From NCBI RefSeq assembly GCF_010994275.1, contig NZ_WMCD01000007.1, forward strand, positions 124,001 to 188,000: a stretch of DNA of 64,000 nucleotides. The letters run 5' to 3'. The translations under genes were made by a program, and so were the position numbers. Under the pieces are notes generated by a model, which made no database searches, was not told the origin of the DNA, and saw only the letters and a list, made by a program, of their open reading frames with translations. The DNA is from Cyclobacterium jeungdonense (lineage in GTDB: Bacteria > Bacteroidota > Bacteroidia > Cytophagales > Cyclobacteriaceae). Numbering within the stretch: the first letter of the stretch is position 1; each line of letters opens with the position of its first letter. Positions 28,039 to 35,871 of this stretch are shown here, piece after piece.

Positions 28039-29076
28039 TTACAATTTTATATGAACAACTTTTTCCTCTATATTGAATTGAAAGCCCTTTATATACGCCA
28101 TACTACGCAATACATCTTTTAGGCTCTGTTCCTTGTACTCCCCCGAAAACTGCCAAGATGCGGGCTCGGTACCTTGCACCTCTATCTCCACCCCGTACCC
28201 GTTTTCCAACGTTTGGATCACCTCTTCCAGTGAGGCCCGGTCAAATCGGATCCAGCCTTCCTTCCAGGCAAGCACCACATTCGAATCGAAATTACTTACT
28301 TTGTTTCTTCCCGTCCGTCCATCGTGATGCAGGGACTCGCCCGGCTCCAACCATACCGTATCGGTCAGTGCTTTTTCTGTTACTTTCACCGAACCGGAAA
28401 CCAGGGAAATGTCAATGTTGTACCCCTCCAGGTTGCGGATATTGAAAGTCGTACCCAATACAGTGGTCAACAAACTATTGGTTTCTACATGAAATGGCCT
28501 TAAGCTGTCTTTCACCACCTCAAAATAGGCCTCACCTACCAGTCTTACATTTCGCTCCAGGGAGTCAAATCGCTCTGGAAAGAAAAGGCGACTATTGGCG
28601 TTCAGCCAAATCCTGCTACCGTCTCCCAAAGTCAACTGCAGTTTTTCTCCCGGTTGGGTGGTCTTTTCGATCCAAACGGTTTCATTAGCCCCTGCCCCTG
28701 GCGCGGTTTCGGTGGGCATTGGCGATAGCCACCAACCCAATCCAAAAGACAGGAGCAGTATGGCCGAAATGCGGTGAAATTGCCCTATTCGTTTCCAACC
28801 GGGAATTGGCTGCCTTTCCAAAGTGTTTTTTTTTATCGTCGCTTGCTGCTTCGGTTCCCGAAGCAAACCCTGAAGGATATCCTCCCGGGCTCCTTTGGGC
28901 GCTTTGTGCTCCGAATAGCGAACACGGAGCAGGATTTCCCTTGCCTCCTTTAATTCCCCCACATGTTCGGGATTTGCTGCCATCCATTTGGACCAATAGG
29001 CATCTAGCTGCTCGTTCGGCTGCTTCACCCAGTCGACAAATTCCGGATCAGTCAAAAAATCCTCTTTGGTTTTCAT
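28039..29076 (-). CDS. fecR: FecR-family anti-sigma factor (PUL B)
   Basis: A 345-residue inner-membrane regulator: cytoplasmic sigma-binding part (1-100), membrane segment at about 102-118 (RISAILLLSFGLGWWLS), FecR domain (LTLGDGSRIWLNANSRLFF to GESLHHDG) and a DUF4974-type end (VIQTLENGYGVEIEVQG, SLKDVLRSMAYIKGFQF) that should contact the SusC STN domain. Unusually, 770 bases of repeat-rich sequence separate it from its sigma gene, so it may be transcribed on its own. Confidence 0.94.
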   Translation of the reverse strand: MKTKEDFLTDPEFVDWVKQPNEQLDAYWSKWMAANPEHVGELKEAREILLRVRYSEHKAPKGAREDILQGLLREPKQQATIKKNTLERQPIPGWKRIGQFHRISAILLLSFGLGWWLSPMPTETAPGAGANETVWIEKTTQPGEKLQLTLGDGSRIWLNANSRLFFPERFDSLERNVRLVGEAYFEVVKDSLRPFHVETNSLLTTVLGTTFNIRNLEGYNIDISLVSGSVKVTEKALTDTVWLEPGESLHHDGRTGRNKVSNFDSNVVLAWKEGWIRFDRASLEEVIQTLENGYGVEIEVQGTEPASWQFSGEYKEQSLKDVLRSMAYIKGFQFNIEEKVVHIKL

Positions 29077-29846
29077 GCCGTATTAGTTCCTTCTTTACTG
29101 TAAATACAGGAAGTCACCAAAACAACACCTAAAAAATTTACTTTTTTTAATAAATATCGTCAGCATAAAAAAATGTCCTGCCGCATTCCAAAAATATTGG
29201 AAATAGAGACTTAGGGACTGAAAGACTAACAGACTGAGGAACCTAGTGACTGAGGGACTAAGAGAGAGGGAGACTGAGAGACTTAAGGACGAAGAGATGA
29301 TGTGGTGATGTGATAATGTCTCGTCACTGCGAGTATTTAAAATTGGCATTTACAGAAAGGTAATGACATTTAAATCGGTAAAATGATAAACTAAGAATTG
29401 TTTAAAAAAATAGCACTTAACCAATAAATGATTAGACTTTAAGTAATATGTCAATGGTAGGGTGCAGATCTGATTCAATCGTATGGCGGTATCCGCTCCT
29501 GCACCCGCGGCAGTCTGTCGGTGTACGTTTGCGTTGGTCGTTTTCTATTTGCTTTCTACGGAGGATTTGCGATTTCGCTTCGAATCAGATTGCTGCGCTG
29601 CGCTCGCAATGACGAGTAAGGTAAATTTAAAAACTTAGTCCTCTGTGGCAAAGAATAACGCATCGTATTCCGAGGTTATTTGACACAAAGCACACGAAGG
29701 ATGCACAAAGGACAGGAAGCATTTTAAAATAAGCCTCTGTGCGCTTTGTGGTTCATTTAGTCCTTCGTGACAAAAAGAATTGTGAAGCTAACCTAAACGG
29801 GTTTTTCAGTTATAGGAATCGTTTTTATGGACCTTAGGAAGGACGA
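29077..29846. repeat. Repeat-rich non-coding stretch between sigma and fecR
   Basis: There is no gene here. An AG-rich tract at about 29,206-29,300 is built from degenerate GGGACTGAGAGACT-like units. A GC-rich segment follows at about 29,590-29,625 (GCTGCGCTCGCAATGACG). An inverted pair, CACAAAGCACAC (near 29,694) with GTGCGCTTTGTG (near 29,739), could form a large hairpin. A related CT-rich tract occurs near 49,735-49,775. The minus-strand frame over the AG tract is a Ser/Leu-rich artefact of the repeat. Confidence 0.6.
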
Positions 29847-30455
29847 TTACCGCAGGGTTTTTCGCAAAAAAGCCAATGCTTTGTACATCAGGTTTCGGGT
29901 GGAATGATCGCTGTCCATTCCCATCAATTCCCGGATCTCGGCATAGGAAAGGCCCTCATAAAAAAAATAATAGATGATTTCCTTCTTTCTTGGACTTAAG
30001 ACAGCAATCGCCCGGTTGAGTTGCTCGATCCGTTCCCCGTCCAGTTGCCGATCTATCAGGATCTGCTCATGGGACAATTCAAACCCAAATCCGTCCTTCT
30101 CCGACAAATCAGCCCGACGTTTCTCCCATCCGGAATGCTGCCGGAACAGCTTTCGTTTCAGGCATTTCAGCAAATAAAACCGGATATGATCCGTAGACCC
30201 CAACTTCGTGCGGAGATTTCTCAAATCGAAAAACACTTCCTGAATTCCGTCTTTGGTAAGGGACTCATCCCCAGTCAATCGCATGCCATAGGCAAAAAGC
30301 CTATCAAAATACTGCTCGTAAATCTCAATAAAGGCTGCATCGCTGCCTTTCCTGAATTGATCCCAAAGTGTTGCATCCGGAATTTTATCCGCAGACCGGG
30401 TTTTGTTTCTTTCAGCAGGGAACTGCTTCGAAACGTTGAAATGAGAGCGAGGCAT
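29847..30455 (-). CDS. ECF sigma factor of PUL B
   Basis: A 202-residue ECF sigma factor with region 2 (FIEIYEQYFDRLFAYGMRL, TKDGIQEVFFDLRNLR) and region 4 (LSPRKKEIIYYFFYEGLSYA, HSTRNLMYKALAFLRK). It lacks the hydrophobic C-terminal tail seen in the PUL A sigma and ends in LRKTLR. It should drive the PUL B susC operon under FecR control. The stretch 30,456-30,652 upstream is AT-rich and should contain its promoter. Confidence 0.93.
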   Translation of the reverse strand: MPRSHFNVSKQFPAERNKTRSADKIPDATLWDQFRKGSDAAFIEIYEQYFDRLFAYGMRLTGDESLTKDGIQEVFFDLRNLRTKLGSTDHIRFYLLKCLKRKLFRQHSGWEKRRADLSEKDGFGFELSHEQILIDRQLDGERIEQLNRAIAVLSPRKKEIIYYFFYEGLSYAEIRELMGMDSDHSTRNLMYKALAFLRKTLR

Positions 30456-30652
30456 GATAGGGTTTATTGGTAATTACCGGATAAATTTACCAATTAATAA
30501 GGCATTTCCTAATTAATACCAACGAATATAGCTTATTTTTATATTATAGTTACACAATCTGAACATGGTTATAGTTAACATATAACGATCACTTTCCGGA
30601 AATGACCTTCCGAAAAGCGATCGTCAACTTTTAGTATTGTATTACAGCAATT

Positions 30653-30943
30653 CTATTCTTCAGGCCTTTTCTGGAATTTCTTTACGGTCCAGGCAACGGA
30701 AAAAGAAACACATAATCCCGTAAATAGGGCCCAATAAAAACCAAAACTTGTCGGGTCCATAGATCCCAATGGATTAACTTTCATTAAAGTAAAAGCACCC
30801 AATAATCCTATAATAAGGGATATAACATGTTCTTTCCACTTATTGTTTTCATCATTTCAAAGTCTCCAACATGAATATAATAATGAACCAGCTATCCCAG
30901 CCATCGCTCCTTCTACAAAACCTGTTGCTCCACCCCTGACGGC
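30653..30943 (-). pseudogene. Remnant of a small membrane protein
   Basis: One minus-strand frame runs from directly after the rhamnosidase stop to TAG at 30,653, interrupted by a single TGA at 30,859-30,857. Before the stop it has a Gly/Ala-rich stretch (GATGFVEGAMAGIAGSLL). After it are two membrane segments (HVISLIIGLLGAFTLM and FYWALFTGLCVSFSVAW) and a charged KKFQKRPEE tail. There is no start codon at the 5' end. It reads like a gene truncated at its front and then hit by a nonsense mutation. The family is unknown. Confidence 0.55.
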
Positions 30944-30946
30944 TCA

Positions 30947-33658
30947 TCAAAACTCCAGCACATGCCTGCCACTACCCACAAGTAGCCGGGCGTAAGGTCC
31001 TGATCTATCGGTATTACGGATTAGATCTGCAGCGGGTACCTGCTTTCCATTTAATAGTAGATCGCTTCCTACTCCCTCCGGCAACCGTACCTCTGCCTCG
31101 GAATTGGCAGGTACCTCCAGTTCCAATGAAATACGTTTCCCTTGCTTTTTCCAATGGGATCTGATCATCCCGTAGGGCGATTCATGACCAGCCTCCACCC
31201 ATTCCAACTCATTGTCTGTAAGCGGCTGGATCAAAAAACGCTCGAATCCGGGATACGCTTCCAACGGTCGAATGCCGGCAAGCCCCTTGAAAAAATAATC
31301 TACTACTGTTCCAAACATGATGTGGTTTCTGGACTGGCTGCCATCCCAATTTTGAAACAAGGTATTCGCTCCGAGTTCATCTACCCAGTATCCCCATCCC
31401 GGAAAGGAGCGCTTGTTAACCATCCCGTAAAGCACTTCATCCTCCCCAAACTTCATCAGCACCTGCAATACTGCTTTGGTACCCACCACTCCGGCATCGA
31501 TGTGACCCTTTTTTAACTCAATGACATCCAACAAACCTGCCAATACCCGCTCTTCTTCCGAACTGGACACCATACCGGTAAATAATGGAATGGCTTGCGA
31601 AGTCTGCCCGCCGTGATCGTAGGTGCCGGTTTCTGTATCGTAGTACCGGTGATGAAAGGCCTCGCGAATGGACTCAGCTAATTGCATGTAGGTGGAGCTA
31701 TCCGTTTCATTTCCCAATACCTCAGCCATTCCGGAAAGCATGTCGCTGAAATAATAAAAAAACGCAGAAGCCAAAAAGGGACCCTGAGTCTTGTTTTCCA
31801 ACTGCTTGTGGTCATCAATACCAAAATTCAGTAAATAGCCGTTCGCATTTGACTCCAGGTAATTCACGTATTTTTTTAGGGCAGGATAGTATTTCTGCAT
31901 TATGGAAGTGTCTCCTGTAAACCGGAATACCTGCCAGGGGACTTCCAGGAAAGCCCCTTCCCACTGCGGACCGTAGCCGCGTTCCGGATCTTCACTCTGG
32001 TTATAGGTATAGCCCCAGCCGCTTGTGGGGATAATTCCAGGCAGATCGCCGGTCTCGCGTTGCTCGTCCACAAAGTCATCCAACCACTTCAGGTAAGCCC
32101 GGGTCAGGTCAAAATTATACAGTCCCGTTTCGGCTACCAACAGCGCATCGCCTGTCCATCCCATCTTCTCCCGGTGTGGGCAATCCGTCGGATAACCATG
32201 GTAATTCCCCAAAAAAGACCAGCGAAAATTATCCTGAAGCTGATTGAACATGTCATTCGAACTTCTGAAATAACCCCTTTCAGTAAGATCCGTGTGGACC
32301 ACATCGGCCTGTATATCCAATAATTCCACCTCGGGATCACTTATTGTTACTTCTAAATACTGAAACCCCTGATAGGTAAAAAAGGGATGCCAGGATTCTT
32401 CCCCTTCACCTTTCAGGTAGTACCTGTCGGTCTGGGTATCTCCGGTCCAGATAAAGCGGCTGAGTTCCTCCACATCCAGGGTGCTGTCAGGATAAATTCG
32501 TTCGCCATACCGCATTTTCACGCGCGACCCTGCCGGTCCTTTTACCCGGATATTGGCCCAACCGGTAAGGTTTTGGCCAAAATCCAGCATTACCGTGCTG
32601 TCGTTTACGTCCCAACTAGTTTTCGGTTCCAGCTTGTCCGTAACCCGAATGGGCGGCATCACCTGAGCGGATAATTTGCCCTGGGGTCCTTCGATGGGTA
32701 TCGCCGCTTGCCAGGATTCGTCCTCATAAGCTGCTTCGGACCAGTTGCCCAATTCTTTTCGGGCATCATAGGTCTCTCCATTATGCACCCCATCAAAAAT
32801 GATGGGTCCGGATTGGGTAACCTTCCAGGTTGCGTCGGTCTTTATTAGTTGTTCCTTACCCTGCTGGTCTACGATCATTAGCTGGGCCTTTACAGCCGGT
32901 GAAGCTCTCCAGGGTGCCTTATCAAAATCCCAGGCTTCACGGGTGTGCTGGTTGTACCAGCCATTTCCCAACACAATCCCGATGGCATTGTCTCCGGGCA
33001 TCAGCATATCCGTTACATCGTGTACTACGTACTTTACGCGCTTATCGTAGCGTGTTAGGGCCGGATCCAATTCATGATCCCCTACTTTCTTACCATTGAG
33101 GTGCACCTGATGATACCCCAACCCGGATATATAAAGTCTTGCCTGCTGAATTTCTTCGGTAATTTGAAACGTTTTGCGAAAATAAGGTGCGGGTAGCAAG
33201 GGAGGAACGGTATCCACCTCCGGTACGGAAGAAATCCACGAGGATTTCCAGCTTGAAGATTGGGTCAATCCCATTTCAAACCAGGTGCCTTTGCTGGAAG
33301 CAGGCTGGTTATCCTGGTCCCAAACGATCACCCTCCAGTAAACTCTTTGGCCGTCCTCTGGCATTTTCCCGGGGTAGTTTACTCCCTGGGACTGACTGGA
33401 GGAAACCTTCCCCGAGTCCCAGATATCCGCTTTCCCAGGTTCCAATTTATCCGGGTGAGAGGCTAGCAAAAGTTGATAAGCACGTTGTTTGAAACCGGCT
33501 AACGCCCGGATCTGCCAGCTAAATACCGGTCTTTCCTCCAAGCCCAATGGCCGATCGATATGGCTGGTCTTGAGGGAAAGGACTTTAAAATTTTGTTTTG
33601 GGCTGCAGGAAAAACATACGGAAATAACGATAAAAAGAAGGGAATAACAGCTTTTCAT
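30947..33658 (-). CDS. GH78 alpha-L-rhamnosidase lipoprotein
   Basis: A 903-residue lipoprotein (VCFSC, Cys18). Ig-like and lectin-like N-terminal domains (about 25-450, with QARLYISGLGYHQVHLNGKK and YDKRVKYVVHDVTDML) precede an (alpha/alpha)6 catalytic domain (about 460-800). Asp492, Glu497 and Asp504 in DCPHREKMGWTGDA match the spacing of the known GH78 acidic residues, Glu497 being the expected general acid. The motif usually read as GATTxWERWD is GANTLFQNWDG here, so the expected base Glu is Gln769. It should release terminal L-rhamnose. It overlaps the phosphoesterase gene by 4 bases, so the two are translationally coupled. Confidence 0.92.
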   Translation of the reverse strand: MKSCYSLLFIVISVCFSCSPKQNFKVLSLKTSHIDRPLGLEERPVFSWQIRALAGFKQRAYQLLLASHPDKLEPGKADIWDSGKVSSSQSQGVNYPGKMPEDGQRVYWRVIVWDQDNQPASSKGTWFEMGLTQSSSWKSSWISSVPEVDTVPPLLPAPYFRKTFQITEEIQQARLYISGLGYHQVHLNGKKVGDHELDPALTRYDKRVKYVVHDVTDMLMPGDNAIGIVLGNGWYNQHTREAWDFDKAPWRASPAVKAQLMIVDQQGKEQLIKTDATWKVTQSGPIIFDGVHNGETYDARKELGNWSEAAYEDESWQAAIPIEGPQGKLSAQVMPPIRVTDKLEPKTSWDVNDSTVMLDFGQNLTGWANIRVKGPAGSRVKMRYGERIYPDSTLDVEELSRFIWTGDTQTDRYYLKGEGEESWHPFFTYQGFQYLEVTISDPEVELLDIQADVVHTDLTERGYFRSSNDMFNQLQDNFRWSFLGNYHGYPTDCPHREKMGWTGDALLVAETGLYNFDLTRAYLKWLDDFVDEQRETGDLPGIIPTSGWGYTYNQSEDPERGYGPQWEGAFLEVPWQVFRFTGDTSIMQKYYPALKKYVNYLESNANGYLLNFGIDDHKQLENKTQGPFLASAFFYYFSDMLSGMAEVLGNETDSSTYMQLAESIREAFHHRYYDTETGTYDHGGQTSQAIPLFTGMVSSSEEERVLAGLLDVIELKKGHIDAGVVGTKAVLQVLMKFGEDEVLYGMVNKRSFPGWGYWVDELGANTLFQNWDGSQSRNHIMFGTVVDYFFKGLAGIRPLEAYPGFERFLIQPLTDNELEWVEAGHESPYGMIRSHWKKQGKRISLELEVPANSEAEVRLPEGVGSDLLLNGKQVPAADLIRNTDRSGPYARLLVGSGRHVLEF

Positions 33659-35868
33659 TGATTCGGGCTTTGGGTGGACATGACGTAACGGTGTTCTCCG
33701 GCAATATGTACAAAAGGCTCGTATTTATTCAGTCTCCACATGGCTTCATCGGGCATGGTCCTGATTTTATCTCCTGCTACCTGCGATTCCCCCGAATCCC
33801 GGATCCGTTTCAGATTGGTAAAATAAACACCAAAGCCTGGGCTATTTCCGTCATTGATATGCCAGGTGCCCAAATTGATCACCAAGCGGTTCAATCGCGA
33901 TAGGTCCAGACCCTGACCCCCATAATCCTGCCGCCAGTTTAGTTGCGCCTCTTGCCAGCGCTCATCAGGGGCGGGCAATTCGTAATGCAACAAGGGAACT
34001 TCCTCACTATCTGTAAACCTATCTGATAACTGACTGTTGCCCTTACCGACCCAATATGCCAGATTGAGCAGTTTGACACTGCCCTGAAAACCCTCCAACC
34101 AAACGAAACCACCTGCCCAACGGTCCGTCGGCCTGGCGGTTTCCTTGTCCAGGCAGTAGTCTAACTGGATCAGAAAAGGATTATCTCCCGTATCTATGGT
34201 TTGACACAGATGGTTAATGGTCTGAGGCAGCCGGTCTTGTCCTGGAATATGGTATTTCCTTTTAGAGGAGAACAGGTATAATGTCTGATATCCCTGAAAT
34301 GTCTGTACTTCCATCCGGTTGGAAGGATTTTCATCTTCGGGGTAAACGTATCGGGTATTCCAAAATTCCAGCCCCTGAGAAAAATCCCCGTTTCTGATTT
34401 CAGGTGTAGTTTCCAGTTGCCACTTATAATTTAACCATAGCGGGAATTTGGATTCACTAAATTCCGGCAAAGTCTCCGGGTAGGTATAGACTTCCTCCAT
34501 CACGGTTTTGAAGTAGGCATTGCAGGCAGTGCCGTTGATATTCACTACCAAGGTTCCCTGAGAAGGGCCTCCATGCACCTCTTCCTCACCAAAAGCCCGG
34601 GGCCGGTACCCGGCAGCGGGTAAATTGATCATCCTCATTCCTTCGTACTGGGTAGCGGTTTTTAGTGAGGCCTTAATGGGAATGTGTACGTGGCCGCTAA
34701 AAACGTACTTAACATTGCCGTGTTTAGCCAAAATACCTAATACTAACCGCTTTACCGCCACCGATTCCGCATAATTGATTAGGGGATCAATTCCTATGGG
34801 ATGTGATGGGACATGTTGAAAAAACAGGGTGGGTTTATCTTTGTTTTTCTCCAGGTCCTGTTCCAGCCAGTCAAAATAATGAGGATGGCTTTCAAAGAAA
34901 CTGTCGCGCAAGGGATCCGGCCAGACAATAAAATGCCAGTCACCCAGATCAAAACTATACAGCAGCCATTCCATCCCGTTCATGGCCTTTTGGGCACTGA
35001 AATAGGCGTTGAAGTCATCCATCCGGTAGCCGGGTGTAAACTGTGCCTGATAGCGGGTTTCGTGATTGCCGATGGCGTATAGTACCGGAGAACGAATTCC
35101 TTTCAGGTAATCGTGCATGGCTTCAAAATGGGCTACCTCTCCCTGGTTGTCTACGATATCACCTAAAATAAGCGAAAAGGCAGGTTTGGGAGTCACCTCA
35201 TTGACACGGTTGATACTGTCCCAAATAAAGGCATTGTGGATTTTCATTCGTGTTGGATGTGCCTTGGGAGTATCCGGATTTCCACCCTGTGGATCTGCTA
35301 GGATCACAAAGGAAAACTGTTTCTGACCCGTTGCTATTCCTAATTTTGCTGGATCCAAAACCCCAATTTCTTTATCCAACAGGTAATTACAGCTCAGCTG
35401 AATCCCATCTTCCTGATAGGAAAGCTGCTGCTGCTCTACCAATTCGCCTAGTGTAAAGGTCAGCGGTTTGCCATTCAGCGCCAGGTCTACCTTCGTCATG
35501 GGTTCCGGGCGATCGATCCAAACGGCAAACACGAAAGGAAACGCTTTTCCCACTTCAAACGTATAGCTACGATTAGCTTCCTCTACCCTTCCCGGCTTGT
35601 TTGCAAAGGGATAGGCTTTTACCCTATTAAGTTGAACTCCTGGTTCCCTTACTTCCAACCGGACTTCTTTGGGAGCAACCTGATATGCCGTCCGAATCTC
35701 CAGGCGCACCTGGAATTGCCCCTGCTGATTCAATACTTCTGAAAAACGAGTAGGTTGGGCATACTGAAAGGGAGGAAGCCCTTGGTTCTGCTTTTCCACT
35801 GCGGTCGATCCCAATAAAAAAAGAGAGGAACCTGCTCCTACTCTGGAAATAAATTTCCTACGCTTCAT
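33655..35868 (-). CDS. Calcineurin-like metallophosphoesterase, exported
   Basis: A 737-residue protein beginning MKRRKFISRVGAG, which resembles a twin-arginine or general export signal. An N-terminal beta domain (about 45-150) is followed by the metallophosphoesterase core: ADPQGG (Asp192), GDIVDN (236-241), GNHE (267-270), a later QHVPSHP and SGHVHIP. The first motif has Gln where DxH has His. Two further beta regions (about 500-700) look like a carbohydrate-binding-type sandwich, with repeated RWAGGFVWLEGF-like strands. It is encoded between a sulfatase and a rhamnosidase in one operon, so it may remove phosphate from glycan pieces or act on an unrelated ester. Substrate not known. Confidence 0.82.
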   Translation of the reverse strand: MKRRKFISRVGAGSSLFLLGSTAVEKQNQGLPPFQYAQPTRFSEVLNQQGQFQVRLEIRTAYQVAPKEVRLEVREPGVQLNRVKAYPFANKPGRVEEANRSYTFEVGKAFPFVFAVWIDRPEPMTKVDLALNGKPLTFTLGELVEQQQLSYQEDGIQLSCNYLLDKEIGVLDPAKLGIATGQKQFSFVILADPQGGNPDTPKAHPTRMKIHNAFIWDSINRVNEVTPKPAFSLILGDIVDNQGEVAHFEAMHDYLKGIRSPVLYAIGNHETRYQAQFTPGYRMDDFNAYFSAQKAMNGMEWLLYSFDLGDWHFIVWPDPLRDSFFESHPHYFDWLEQDLEKNKDKPTLFFQHVPSHPIGIDPLINYAESVAVKRLVLGILAKHGNVKYVFSGHVHIPIKASLKTATQYEGMRMINLPAAGYRPRAFGEEEVHGGPSQGTLVVNINGTACNAYFKTVMEEVYTYPETLPEFSESKFPLWLNYKWQLETTPEIRNGDFSQGLEFWNTRYVYPEDENPSNRMEVQTFQGYQTLYLFSSKRKYHIPGQDRLPQTINHLCQTIDTGDNPFLIQLDYCLDKETARPTDRWAGGFVWLEGFQGSVKLLNLAYWVGKGNSQLSDRFTDSEEVPLLHYELPAPDERWQEAQLNWRQDYGGQGLDLSRLNRLVINLGTWHINDGNSPGFGVYFTNLKRIRDSGESQVAGDKIRTMPDEAMWRLNKYEPFVHIAGEHRYVMSTQSPNQ

Positions 35869-35871
35869 TAT

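Noticed and set aside
29095..29349. 84-codon minus-strand frame rich in Ser and Leu
   Set aside because: It is the translation of the AG-rich short tandem repeat and not a protein gene.
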